Assembly: GCA_947475995.1 (NCBI GenBank)
Contig: CANJNI010000025.1
Coordinates: 1-64,000, forward strand
From: Beijerinckiaceae bacterium
GTDB taxonomy: Bacteria; Pseudomonadota; Alphaproteobacteria; Rhizobiales; Beijerinckiaceae
Length of the DNA stretch: 64,000 nucleotides
Direction of reading: 5' to 3'
The position numbers and the translations under genes were made by a program. The stretch's first letter is position 1, and the number at the start of each line of letters is the position of its first letter. The notes below the pieces were generated by a model. The model saw nothing but the letters and a program-made list of their open reading frames with translations. It had not been told where the DNA came from and did no database searches. Positions 25,227-33,986 of the stretch are shown one piece after another.

Positions 25227-26368
25227 GTGTGACCGGGCGATGGATCGAACTTTTCGCCACGCCGCCGCCACAGCCGCGCGGGCAACGACGCAATCGGCTC
25301 CAGCGCGCGCGCAATGCGCGGGCGAAGCCGCATGGCGGGCTTCTCGACAAATGTCCACGACGCCCACGCCAGCAGCGACGAAAGCAAAATCGTCGCGATC
25401 GTCACGCCCCAGAGCGGCAGGCGCGGCGCCTGCTCCACCAGCACCTGCGTAACCGGCCACGCGATGATGTAGACGCCGTAGGAAAGATCGACGCGGTTGG
25501 TGAAGCGGCGAACGCCATGCGCCGGGATGGCGGCAAACGCCAGCACAAGGGAGGCGACGAACAGCACCGCGAGCGGACGTTCGAACATCGTGCCCAGTGC
25601 GAGCCAGAGATCGAACCCGAGGCCGAGCATGATCAGCGCCGACGGACGAATTCTTTCCGCCGCCTGCCATGTCATGACGCCGAGACCGAACGCAAACCAC
25701 AGGCGCGCGACATGATCCAGATAGGTCTCGCGCGCATCGACCGGCAGCTTCATCATCCAGAGGCCGGCAAGAAGCGTCAGCGCCGGCACCCACAGGGCCG
25801 AGCGCATGCGCCGTCTGCCCCAGACGAACATGCCGAGCGCCAGAACCGCGTAGCAGATCACTTCATATTTCAGCGTCCACGGCGCGCCGTTCGCAATGGG
25901 CAGATGCGGATTGTCAACGAACAGGCCGGCGAGACTCTTGCCTGGCGTCGTCAGCGACGGAGCGCCCAGCAGGTAGGCCGACCACGATGCATCCCTGAAG
26001 TAATCCGCGACCGGCAACGCGCCAAGCAGCGGTCCAGCCACAAGCGCCAGAATGGCCGACGCCGCGATGAGAGCGGGCCAGATGCGAAGGACGCGCGCGG
26101 TCGCGAAATCCGTCAGCGATTGCGCACGCTCCAGACTTGCCGCGACCGTGAGGCCGGAAATGTAGAAGAACGCATGCAAGGCATGTTCGCCCAGCGTGTA
26201 GGTCATCAGGCCCGCGAGTGGTTCGTCTTCCTCATGGCCGAGTTTCAGCAGCGCGCAGTGGGAGACGACGACGCAGAAGGCCGCAGCGAGGCGCAGCGCA
26301 TTCAGATTGTTCTTCTCGGGCGCCATCATGTCCGCGATGGTTGGCCCGCCTGTGCGAAAAAGCTTCAT
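25223..26368 (-). CDS. Acyltransferase 3 family membrane protein
   Basis: A 381-residue protein with about ten transmembrane segments. LNALRLAAAFCVVVSHCALL carries the conserved arginine and histidine of the acyltransferase 3 fold, and YISGLTVAAS is the second signature. These enzymes move acyl groups across the inner membrane onto glycans, lipids or antibiotics. ATG at 26368 (MKLFRTG) is favoured by GGGACAGG upstream; ATG at 26329 (MAPEKN) is possible. It is the first gene of the operon with DUF6875 and the GNAT protein. Confidence 0.87.
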   Translation of the reverse strand: MKLFRTGGPTIADMMAPEKNNLNALRLAAAFCVVVSHCALLKLGHEEDEPLAGLMTYTLGEHALHAFFYISGLTVAASLERAQSLTDFATARVLRIWPALIAASAILALVAGPLLGALPVADYFRDASWSAYLLGAPSLTTPGKSLAGLFVDNPHLPIANGAPWTLKYEVICYAVLALGMFVWGRRRMRSALWVPALTLLAGLWMMKLPVDARETYLDHVARLWFAFGLGVMTWQAAERIRPSALIMLGLGFDLWLALGTMFERPLAVLFVASLVLAFAAIPAHGVRRFTNRVDLSYGVYIIAWPVTQVLVEQAPRLPLWGVTIATILLSSLLAWASWTFVEKPAMRLRPRIARALEPIASLPARLWRRRGEKFDPSPGHT

Positions 26369-26510
26369 GCGCCTGTCCCGAAATGGCGCAGTTCTGCTGA
26401 ATGCGCCTACCCGGCAACAATGCGAGCAAACCCCGTACCGCTCACGCCGCAAACAAAAGGGCCGCCCCGACGATGCCGGAGCGGCCCTGCATTAACCCCA
26501 ACGATGGCGA

Positions 26511-27524
26511 TTAGCGCATCATCTCCGCAGCGCGGGCGATGATCTCGGGCTTCGTGGCCATGAGCTCCTTGACGATCTCCTGCAGCTTCTCGCCCGAGCG
26601 CGGCGTGATGTCGAAGCCGAGCTTGTGCGCCTCCGCCAGAAAATCCTTGTCCACCATCATCGCGTCGAAGGCGGCGCGCAGCGCCTTCACGCGCTCGGCA
26701 GGCACGCCCGGAGTCGTGATGACCGGGCGGCCAAGTTCGAGGCTGGAATCATAGAACGAGATGACGTCTGCCTGTTCCTTGGTCTTCGTGTACTGGTAAA
26801 TGGTGGGCGCGTTGAGGCCCGGCACCGGATCATGCTCCATGGTGAAGAGCGGCTTGTACTTGCCGCTCTTGAAGCCCTCCGGTTCGCCGCGCAGCAAGCC
26901 GCCGACCGTCTGGCAGATCGCATTCACCTCGCCGCGCTCCATCGCGAGGATCACCGCATCCGCGCTGCCGTAGCCTTCGATCAGCTTGAACTTCATGCCG
27001 AGCAGATTGCGCAGCAGGATCGGCGTATTCGTCACCGATGTGCCTGCGCCTGCGCCGCCGATCACCAGTTCCTTCTGGAACAGTTCCTCGGCGCTCTGCA
27101 CGGGCGAAGACTTGTTCACCACGCAGGTGCGGTTGGTCTGCTCCGGGCTGCCGAGGAAGTTGAGGTCGCGCGGATCGAAGCGAATGTTCTTGTCGCCTGT
27201 CAGCAGCAGGTAGGGCAGCGCGCGCTCGGTGAACGCCACAACGGAGCCATCGCGATCTGCAATATTCGCCACATGGTTGGCGGCGATAATCTGGCCCGCG
27301 CCGGGCATGTTCATCACCACGAACGTCGGCTTGCCGGGAATGAAACGGCCCCAGTGGCGCGTCAGCAGCCGCATCCAGTTGTCGTAATCCGAACCCGCCG
27401 GATTGCCCACAATGGCCTTGATCTGCCGGCCTTTGTAGAAATCCTCGATGGCGTCCGCCTTGGCCTGCACATTGGCGACAAGCGCCGCCATAAGCCCCAG
27501 CGCTGCGATTGCTTTTGCTTTCAT
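26511..27524 (-). CDS. Tripartite tricarboxylate transporter (Bug/TctC) binding protein
   Basis: A 337-residue periplasmic binding protein with a Sec signal (ALGLMAALVANVQAKA, then DAIEDFY). GKPTFVVMNMPGAGQIIAANHVAN is the canonical Bug motif, and VIGGAGAGTSVTNTPILL lines the carboxylate pocket. The membrane subunits TctA and TctB are not adjacent, so it may use a distant transporter. As the last gene of the etf operon, 33 bases after etfA, it probably captures the organic acid that the TcuA-like enzyme oxidises. That link is inference. Confidence 0.87.
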   Translation of the reverse strand: MKAKAIAALGLMAALVANVQAKADAIEDFYKGRQIKAIVGNPAGSDYDNWMRLLTRHWGRFIPGKPTFVVMNMPGAGQIIAANHVANIADRDGSVVAFTERALPYLLLTGDKNIRFDPRDLNFLGSPEQTNRTCVVNKSSPVQSAEELFQKELVIGGAGAGTSVTNTPILLRNLLGMKFKLIEGYGSADAVILAMERGEVNAICQTVGGLLRGEPEGFKSGKYKPLFTMEHDPVPGLNAPTIYQYTKTKEQADVISFYDSSLELGRPVITTPGVPAERVKALRAAFDAMMVDKDFLAEAHKLGFDITPRSGEKLQEIVKELMATKPEIIARAAEMMR

Positions 27525-27557
27525 CGCTTTCCCTCCCCGTGTGTTGCTTGCCGCGCG

Positions 27558-28535
27558 TCAGCCCTTGCGGGCCTGCGCGGTTAATTCCGGAACATATTCA
27601 AACAGGTCGCCGACAATGCCGTAATGCGCCACCTGAAAGATCGGCGCATTGGGGTCCTTGTTGATCGCGATGATCATGCGCGACTCGCTCATTCCTGCAA
27701 GATGCTGGCTCGCGCCCGAAATGCCGCAGGCGATGTAAACTTTCGGTGTGACGGTCTTGCCCGACGCGCCGACCTGACGCTCGCGCGGCAGCCAGCCCTG
27801 ATCGACCAGCGGCCGCGAACAGCCCATCATGCCGCCCAGCGCCTTCGCACATTCATCAATGAGCGCAAGCTTCGACGGATCGCCGAGCCCGCGTCCCGCC
27901 GACACGATGATGTCGGCCTTGGTGATGTCCACATCGCTCACCGGCTCTTCGATGAATTGCAGGACCTCGCCGCGCTTCGGCAGCGAAGCAACATCGACCG
28001 GAAGCTTTTCCACCGGCGCATTCTTCGACTCGAGCGGCAGCGTCGGCGTCGCGCCCTTCTGCAGCGCGACCAGCGCGGGCGTGTCGGGATCGATCGCCAT
28101 GCGGGCGTGCAGCGAACCGTCATAGACAGGCCGCGCCACCACCACAGCGCCATCGACATAATCGACGCTGACGCAATTGGTCATCGCCGTCACGTCGAGC
28201 CGGACCGCAATCGCCGGTCCGAGTTCCATGCCGACGAGCGTGTAGCCCAGCAGCGTCAGGCGCGGCGACAGCTGACGCAAGGCCGCCACGGCGGCTTCCG
28301 CCTGCAAGCCGCAGGCGGCTGTCTCAAGCGCCGGATCGTCCAGCGTGTAGATCGCATCGGGGCCCTTGTCGGCGAGGTTTGCGGCGACGCCTCCGACGCC
28401 GTGACCGATCACCAGCACATCGAGCTTGCAGCCCATCTGGTCCGCAAGCGCGCGGCCCCGGGTGAGCATCTGGAACGTGACGCCTTCCGGCTCGCCCTTC
28501 CAGTGTTCGGCGATGACCAGAACATTGCCGGGCAT
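27558..28535 (-). CDS. etfA: Electron transfer flavoprotein alpha subunit
   Basis: A 325-residue EtfA. The C-terminal FAD-binding domain shows SAGRGLGDPSKLALI, VGASGKTVTPKVYIACG, SGASQHLAGM and IIAINKDPNAPIF, all standard. The N-terminal domain is well diverged from housekeeping EtfA (VLVIAEHWKGEPEGVTFQ), suggesting a specialised paralogue. ATG at 28535 shares one base with the etfB stop (TGATG). It receives electrons from a flavin dehydrogenase and delivers them to a membrane oxidoreductase, here most simply the EtfD-like protein of the same operon. Confidence 0.93.
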   Translation of the reverse strand: MPGNVLVIAEHWKGEPEGVTFQMLTRGRALADQMGCKLDVLVIGHGVGGVAANLADKGPDAIYTLDDPALETAACGLQAEAAVAALRQLSPRLTLLGYTLVGMELGPAIAVRLDVTAMTNCVSVDYVDGAVVVARPVYDGSLHARMAIDPDTPALVALQKGATPTLPLESKNAPVEKLPVDVASLPKRGEVLQFIEEPVSDVDITKADIIVSAGRGLGDPSKLALIDECAKALGGMMGCSRPLVDQGWLPRERQVGASGKTVTPKVYIACGISGASQHLAGMSESRMIIAINKDPNAPIFQVAHYGIVGDLFEYVPELTAQARKG

Positions 28536-29305
28536 CAGCGCACCTCTTTCATTTTGGCCAGCAGGGTCGTCACGACCTCTGCGGGCGATCCTTCGATCAT
28601 CTGCGCCTGACGTGTCCGCTGCGGCGGCGCCACGCCGACGATCCTGTAGCCCCTCGGCGCAAGATCGGCCTGCGTCAGTCCGATATCGGCCAGCGACAGT
28701 GAAGTCGGCCTTTGCTGGCGGGCGCGCATGAGGCGCGCGGGCGGCACGTAATTCAACGGCTGGATGCCGGTCTGGATGCACACGAGCGCGGGAAGCGGCA
28801 GCCGCACATCGGCGCTGCGTCCGCCGCCCAGTTCCTTGCGAACCCGGATTGCGTTGTCGCCGTCTTTCTCGATGGCCGTCACCGCGAAGGCGAACGGCAC
28901 ATCGAGTTGTTGCGCGGTCGCGACGCCGACGAAACTCGACAGCGAGTCGCGCGATTGCGTGCCGGTGAGAATGAGATCGCCGCCGATCTTCTTCAGCGCA
29001 GCAGCCAGCACCTTGCTGGCCGCGCGCGGGTCCTGAACCTGCGCGTCGACACGGATGATCTTGTCCGCGCCTTTCGCGGCGGCCGTGTAGAGAACCTCCT
29101 GCGTCGTGATGCCCCCCATGGTGAGGGCGATGATCTCGCCCCCCATCTGGCGCTTCAGCACGATGGCTTCTTCCATCGCATATTCGTCGCATTCGTTCAT
29201 GGCCTGGAACTGGCTGCGATAGGTGAGCGCATTGCCCTCACCCACCGCCACGTCCGTCACCGATCCCGGCACGGCCTTGCAGCAAACGACAATCTTCACC
29301 GACAC
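28535..29305 (-). CDS. etfB: Electron transfer flavoprotein beta subunit
   Basis: A 256-residue EtfB with NECDEYAMEEAIVLK and the AMP-site region DLILTGTQSRDSLSSFVGVATAQ. The recognition loop that docks dehydrogenases reads NYVPPARLMRARQQRP, where housekeeping EtfB has lysines (KAKKK-type); the two lysines normally methylated are replaced by Arg and Gln. This argues for a changed partner and for escape from METTL20-type methylation. It starts six bases after the TcuA-like gene and is coupled to etfA. Confidence 0.93.
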   Translation of the reverse strand: MSVKIVVCCKAVPGSVTDVAVGEGNALTYRSQFQAMNECDEYAMEEAIVLKRQMGGEIIALTMGGITTQEVLYTAAAKGADKIIRVDAQVQDPRAASKVLAAALKKIGGDLILTGTQSRDSLSSFVGVATAQQLDVPFAFAVTAIEKDGDNAIRVRKELGGGRSADVRLPLPALVCIQTGIQPLNYVPPARLMRARQQRPTSLSLADIGLTQADLAPRGYRIVGVAPPQRTRQAQMIEGSPAEVVTTLLAKMKEVR

Positions 29306-29311
29306 ATCTCC

Positions 29312-30811
29312 CTAGAGGGCAGCAGATGCGCTGCGGCCGGCCACGCGGCCCGTCACGGCGCCGCGCGTGAGGCCCGAGCCCGACGGATAATTGTAGTAGA
29401 AGAACCCGCCGGTGATCTCGCCCGCCGCGTAGAGACCGCGGATTGGACGGTTGATCTTGTTCAGCACCTGACAGTTAGGATCAACCCGCAGGCCGCCGAA
29501 CGTGAAGGTGAGACCGCCCGTGCATGCATAGGCCACGTAAGGCGGCGCATCGATCTTCGTCGCCCAGTTGGTCTTGGGCGGATTGACGCCCTTGGTGGCG
29601 AGGCCGTCGCGGGTCACTTCATTGAAGGGACGGTCGTTCAGGCAGGCCGCATTATATTCCTCGACCGTCTGCACGAGCCCGTCGACGCTTATTTCCAGCT
29701 TCTCGGCGAGTTCCTTGATGGTGTTGGCCGTCACTTCGACGCAGCCCGAATATTTCTGGCGGCCGACCGCCGCCATCATCTTCTGGTCGAAGATCTGGTA
29801 GGCGACCGAGCCGGGTTGCTTGACGATTTCCTGGCCGGTCTTGGCGTAGGTGTAGGCGTGGAAATCCTCGCCTTCGTCGATGAAGCGCTTGCCGTTCGTG
29901 TTGACCATGATGCCCCAGGTCCACGCATAGCGATGCGTGCGGTGACGGCGCGTTTCGGGATCGAGGAAGCCGCCCTCGTATTCGCCGGCGTCTGCGTCGA
30001 TCGGCGTCGCGTGAGCGCCGCCCCAGTGGCCCACCACCTGCGCGCCGATCTCCTGCGCCATGATGTGGCCATCGCCGGTGTCGTAAGCCGAACCGCGGCA
30101 CTTGGCGACGTCCCAGCCCGCCCCGAGATATTGCACCCGCATGGCCGGATTTGCCTGGAAGCCGCCGCAAGCCAGAATCACGGCCTTGCAGTTGATCTGC
30201 AACAACCCGTCCGGCGTCACGCACACGATGCCGGTGACGCCGCCCTTGTCGTCGGTCAAAAGCTGCTTCGCGCCGGTGTCGAAGCGAATGTCGATGTTGT
30301 GCTTCTTGAGCACCTTCTGCCAGCCTTGAACGAGGCCCGCGCCGCCGTCCTTGGAATGGACGAAGCTCGCCCCGTGATGCCAGCGCAGATTGCCTTCGGC
30401 ATCCGGCACAGCGCCGCCATAAAGAATTTCAAACTCGACGCCGGATTCGCGCATCCACCGCACGGTCGGATAGGATTCCTTCACCAGCATTTCGGCCAGT
30501 TCCGGAATGGCCCGGCCGCGCGTCACGCGCATCAGGTCGGAATAGAAATCGTCTTCCGTATAGGGCTCGATTCGGATCTTGGCCCATTCGGAGTCCGGAA
30601 TGTGCGGCAGCAGCGGCTTCTCGTCCTCAATGCCGTTGTGGCAATGGCGGAACTGCGCGCCGTGGCTGTGCCACGTATTTCCGCCGCGCTTGTTCTCCGG
30701 CGCCTTCTCGATGACGATGACTTTCGCGCCGCCCTGATAGGCCGCAAAAGCCGCAGACTGCGCGGCATTGCCGAAACCAACCACAACGACATCGCAACTT
30801 TCGGTCTTCAT
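29312..30811 (-). CDS. TcuA-like FAD dehydrogenase (fumarate reductase flavoprotein family)
   Basis: A 499-residue flavoprotein. VVVVGFGNAAQSAAFAAYQG is the FAD-binding start; the GNAA signature and RGGNTWHSHGAQFRH are closest to tricarballylate dehydrogenase TcuA among succinate/fumarate flavoproteins. The late motif GEITGGFFYYNYPSGSGLTRG matches the family's conserved C-terminus. TcuA is normally reoxidised by the membrane Fe-S protein TcuB. None is present; instead EtfBA and an EtfD-like protein flank it. The substrate is likely a polycarboxylate or similar acid but is not shown by sequence. ATG at 30811 (MKTES) follows GGGGGAAA. Confidence 0.85.
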   Translation of the reverse strand: MKTESCDVVVVGFGNAAQSAAFAAYQGGAKVIVIEKAPENKRGGNTWHSHGAQFRHCHNGIEDEKPLLPHIPDSEWAKIRIEPYTEDDFYSDLMRVTRGRAIPELAEMLVKESYPTVRWMRESGVEFEILYGGAVPDAEGNLRWHHGASFVHSKDGGAGLVQGWQKVLKKHNIDIRFDTGAKQLLTDDKGGVTGIVCVTPDGLLQINCKAVILACGGFQANPAMRVQYLGAGWDVAKCRGSAYDTGDGHIMAQEIGAQVVGHWGGAHATPIDADAGEYEGGFLDPETRRHRTHRYAWTWGIMVNTNGKRFIDEGEDFHAYTYAKTGQEIVKQPGSVAYQIFDQKMMAAVGRQKYSGCVEVTANTIKELAEKLEISVDGLVQTVEEYNAACLNDRPFNEVTRDGLATKGVNPPKTNWATKIDAPPYVAYACTGGLTFTFGGLRVDPNCQVLNKINRPIRGLYAAGEITGGFFYYNYPSGSGLTRGAVTGRVAGRSASAAL

Positions 30812-30845
30812 ACGTTTCCCCCGTGATGATTGTTTCAAACCTGAT

Positions 30846-32870
30846 CTATTTCCGTTCAGGGCCTCGCAGCACTTCCGCAATGTCGAGGACGCGCACATCG
30901 CGCGCGCCCTTCTGGCCGTTGACGGCCTCTTCCATCATGGTCATGCAGAACGGGCAGCTTACGCCCACCACGTCAGCTCCTGTGCCAAGCGCCTGCTGCG
31001 CCCGCAGATTGCTGACGCGCTGCTCCGACGGTTCCTCCATCCAGAATCGTCCGCCCCCTGCGCCGCAGCAAAAGCTTGCCTCGCGATGGCGTTCCATCTC
31101 GATCATACTGGTTCCCGACCGCGCTGCAATCACTTCGCGCGGCTCGTCGAAAACGCCGTTGTAGCGGCCCAGATAGCATGAATCGTGGAAGGTGATTTTC
31201 GCGTTGAAATCGCCCTGCGGCTTGTAACGCCCGCTCGCCACCAGATCGGCCAGCAACTGGCTGTGATGCACGACCTCGTAGTTCGTCCCGAACGCCGGAT
31301 ATTCGTTCTTCAGCGAATTCAGGCAATGCGGGCAGGTGGTGATGATCTTCTTCACGCCGCGCGATTCCAGCGTGTCGATATTTTGCTTCGCCATCGTCTG
31401 GAAGAGATATTCATTGCCCATCCGACGGGCTGAATCGCCGGTGCAATGTTCGTCCTCGCCCAGAATGCCGAATTCGACTTTCGCCTCATTGAGGATTTCC
31501 ACCAGCGCCCGCGCGGTGGAATGGTTGCGGGCGTTGAGCGCTGTCGCGCAGCCGACCCAGTAAAGATATTCGGCGCTTTCGCCTTCGCCCAGCACCCGCA
31601 CGTCGAGGCCCTTCGTCCATTCGAGGCGACTCGTGGTGTTGCCCGGAAACGGATGCCCGCGCGATTCAAGGCTGCGAACAGACTGCTGCATCGTGTCCGG
31701 GAAGCGCCCTTCCTCCATCACCAGATAGCGGCGCATGTCGACGATCTTCGGCACATGCTCGATGAAGACCGGACAGGCCTCCATGCAGGCCATGCAGGTG
31801 GTGCAGGCCCAGAGCGCATCCTCGCCGATGAGATCGGGCACGAGCGGCGGGGCTTCGGCGGTTTCGGCAGCTTCCGCCATCTCGTAGGCGTCGCGCTTCT
31901 CGTGCAGCAGGTCGCGCAGATCGAAGATGACCTTCTTGGGCGACAGCGGTTTGCCGGACGCATAGGCCGGACACGCATCCTGACAGCGCCCGCATTCGGT
32001 GCAGGCGTCGAGATCCAGCAGGCTCTTGAAGCCGAACTGCTCCAGCGCCTTCACGCCGAAACTTTCCACCGTCTCCAGGTCGATGGGCTTGAGAATCGCC
32101 CCGCGCGCTTCCAGCGGGCGGAAATAGATGTTCAGCGGCGCGGTGAAGACGTGGCGAAATTTCGTGTAGGGCAGCGCGGCGATCAGCGCCAGCACGGTCA
32201 CCAGATGAAACCACCAGAGCGAGGCATGGAGCGGACGAAGGCTTTCGGGCGAAAGCAATGCCGCGAGCCCCTGCCCGAACGCCGCCCCGACCGGCGACCA
32301 AGAGGCCCACGGATCGTTCGTGGCGACAATCCGCAGGCCCTCCAGCGTGAAGCCGGTAAGCAGGATCACCAGCAGCACGGGCGCGGTGAAAAGATCGCGC
32401 TGCGTATTCTCCAGCCGGGCGGGCTTGAAAAACAGCCTCCGCGCCATCGCCATGCAGAGGCCCACGATGGCGAAGAGGCCGGCGAGGTCGAGCGCCAGCG
32501 ACTGGAACCACAGGTAAAACGTGCCCTGCATGATGTGCAGGCCGAAATCTTCCTGCGCCATCACCACCAGCGTGCCGATGAACAGAAGGATCAGGCCGAA
32601 AAAGAAGAACGCATGGAACGCGCCGGCATAAAGATGCCGCAGCCGGGACGGTCGCCCCAGACCATGGATGCGCCCCTGCCCGAGCACATATTTCGCGAAG
32701 CCCCGCAGGCGCTCGCCGACGCGGCCGGTCCGGTCCGCCGGAAGGGTCGCCCCCCAGGCGCGGAAATGCCGCCAGAATCCATAAAGAAACGCCGCCGCCG
32801 CCGGGACGAACAGGACGTACATCAACCAGATATTGCTGATGTTCCAATAGACTTCGCGAGTGGGAATCAC
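30846..32870 (-). CDS. EtfD-like membrane Fe-S oxidoreductase (ETF:quinone)
   Basis: A 674-residue protein with five to six N-terminal transmembrane helices of NarI type, two 4Fe-4S motifs (CTECGRCQDACP near residue 289, CTTCMACMEACP near 355) and two CCG domains, ending with FCCGAGGGRFWMEE near 601. This is the architecture of EtfD, proposed to move electrons from ETF into the quinone pool, and resembles heterodisulfide reductase subunits. It is the first gene of a five-gene operon with the TcuA-like dehydrogenase, etfB, etfA and a binding protein, which supports the ETF link. The electron acceptor (ubiquinone) is inferred. Confidence 0.88.
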   Translation of the reverse strand: MIPTREVYWNISNIWLMYVLFVPAAAAFLYGFWRHFRAWGATLPADRTGRVGERLRGFAKYVLGQGRIHGLGRPSRLRHLYAGAFHAFFFFGLILLFIGTLVVMAQEDFGLHIMQGTFYLWFQSLALDLAGLFAIVGLCMAMARRLFFKPARLENTQRDLFTAPVLLVILLTGFTLEGLRIVATNDPWASWSPVGAAFGQGLAALLSPESLRPLHASLWWFHLVTVLALIAALPYTKFRHVFTAPLNIYFRPLEARGAILKPIDLETVESFGVKALEQFGFKSLLDLDACTECGRCQDACPAYASGKPLSPKKVIFDLRDLLHEKRDAYEMAEAAETAEAPPLVPDLIGEDALWACTTCMACMEACPVFIEHVPKIVDMRRYLVMEEGRFPDTMQQSVRSLESRGHPFPGNTTSRLEWTKGLDVRVLGEGESAEYLYWVGCATALNARNHSTARALVEILNEAKVEFGILGEDEHCTGDSARRMGNEYLFQTMAKQNIDTLESRGVKKIITTCPHCLNSLKNEYPAFGTNYEVVHHSQLLADLVASGRYKPQGDFNAKITFHDSCYLGRYNGVFDEPREVIAARSGTSMIEMERHREASFCCGAGGGRFWMEEPSEQRVSNLRAQQALGTGADVVGVSCPFCMTMMEEAVNGQKGARDVRVLDIAEVLRGPERK

Positions 32871-33200
32871 ACCCGATCCTCGCCCACCAAATACCCGGCC
32901 CCGACGCCCAAAGCTTCCCCCATGTGCCTGTTTCGGCGGATGTTAAAGCCAATCCGAACCGGGCGGAAGCGCGAAATTGGCGCAGCCCGCATGCGCTTAT
33001 CGGCGGCGCTCGGTTTCAATCTTTACGGGCAATGTTCCTCGAACATCGCGTGTAGGCGATGCGATGCAGAATGGGAGCGTCGGGACGCGGAAGCCGGGAG
33101 ACCGGCCTTTGCCGATTCAGACGCTATCGCAGGTGAAAGGAAATTTCCCCACCCCGGCGACCGAAGAGGCTCAATGAAAATCCCGGCGGTTCAGGGATGG
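32871..33200. other. Gap upstream of the etfD operon
   Basis: These 330 bases hold no gene that I can support. The promoter of the leftward etfD operon must lie here, but no clear -35/-10 pair stands out. The right end is the 3' flank of tRNA-Val, read leftwards. Confidence 0.5.
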
Positions 33201-33272
33201 TGGGCGCGACAGGGATCGAACCTGTGACCCCTACCATGTCAAGGTAGTGCTCTTCCGCTGAGCTACGCGCCC
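33201..33272 (-). tRNA. tRNA-Val (anticodon GAC)
   Basis: A full cloverleaf can be drawn on the minus strand: acceptor GGGCGCG/CGCGCCC, D arm GCTC/GAGC, anticodon stem CTACC/GGTAG with loop TTGACAT (anticodon GAC), and T arm ACAGG-TTCGATC-CCTGT. The discriminator is A, and CCA is encoded at 33200-33198. GAC decodes GUC and GUU. Confidence 0.97.
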
Positions 33273-33345
33273 ACAGGCAGGGGCGATATACCGGCTCGCC
33301 TGCGGCTGCGCAAGCGCATGGCGGAACATTTCTCCGCATAGCCCC

Positions 33346-33377
33346 AAAAAGCACGAAGCGCCCCGCAGGGCGCTTCG
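33346..33377 (-). terminator. Intrinsic terminator of cpdR
   Basis: On the minus strand, CGAAGCGCCC-TGCG-GGGCGCTTCG forms a perfect 10-bp stem, followed after TGC by TTTTT. It lies 33 bases past the cpdR stop. Confidence 0.85.
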
Positions 33378-33410
33378 AAATGCTTGGGGAATGTCGCTTG
33401 CGTGGCCCGC

Positions 33411-33791
33411 TCAGGCCGCCAGAAGGCGCTGCACCTCGTTCACCAGATCCTTCAGGTGGAAGGGCTTGGAGAGAATCTTGGCTTCCTTGGGGGCGTTGTT
33501 GTCGGGGTTCAGGGCGACAGCCGCAAATCCGGTGATGAACATGACCTTGATGTCCGGGTCGAGCTCGGTGGCGCGGCGCGCCAGTTCGATGCCGTCCATC
33601 TCGGGCATCACGATATCGGTCAGCAGAAGCTCGAACGGCTCCTCGCGCAGGCGGTTGTAGGCCGACAGCCCGTTGTCGAACGAGGCGACATCGTAACCGG
33701 CGTTCTGCAGCGCCTTGACCAGAAAACGGCGCATGTCGTTGTCGTCTTCCGCCAGAAGGATTTTGCTCGACGTCGCAGCCTGATCGTTCAT
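33411..33791 (-). CDS. cpdR: Single-domain response regulator CpdR
   Basis: A 126-residue receiver domain that in alphaproteobacteria, when unphosphorylated, primes ClpXP for cell-cycle proteolysis (for example of CtrA). KILLAEDDNDMRRFLVKALQ supplies the acidic pocket, LLLTDIVMPEMDG the phospho-Asp, MFITGF the Thr-type switch and SKPFHLKDLVNEV the conserved lysine and C-terminal helix. The sequence is very close to what I know of rhizobial CpdR. ATG at 33791 (MNDQAATSS) is chosen; longer in-frame starts have no support. Its gene ends in its own terminator. Confidence 0.94.
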   Translation of the reverse strand: MNDQAATSSKILLAEDDNDMRRFLVKALQNAGYDVASFDNGLSAYNRLREEPFELLLTDIVMPEMDGIELARRATELDPDIKVMFITGFAAVALNPDNNAPKEAKILSKPFHLKDLVNEVQRLLAA

Positions 33792-33986
33792 GTCGCCCTC
33801 ACTTGAATGCGGACCCATAAGAGCCTGCGCGGGTAAAGAACGCGTGAAAAAATTTAACGATCGGGCCGACTGGGGAAAAATGCCTGTTCTTCCGCCCTCC
33901 CGCCACGCTTCGCGGAGCATTTACAGGACAGGCCGGACTTGGCACATTGAGGGCGGGCGTCGCCGGAGACGCTGGCCGGAGCCTCG

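Noticed and set aside
28712-30826. Open frame of about 700 codons antisense to the TcuA-like gene and etfB
   Set aside because: High-GC shadow frame: Arg/His/Ala-rich composition with no motifs, lying opposite genes with clear family signatures.
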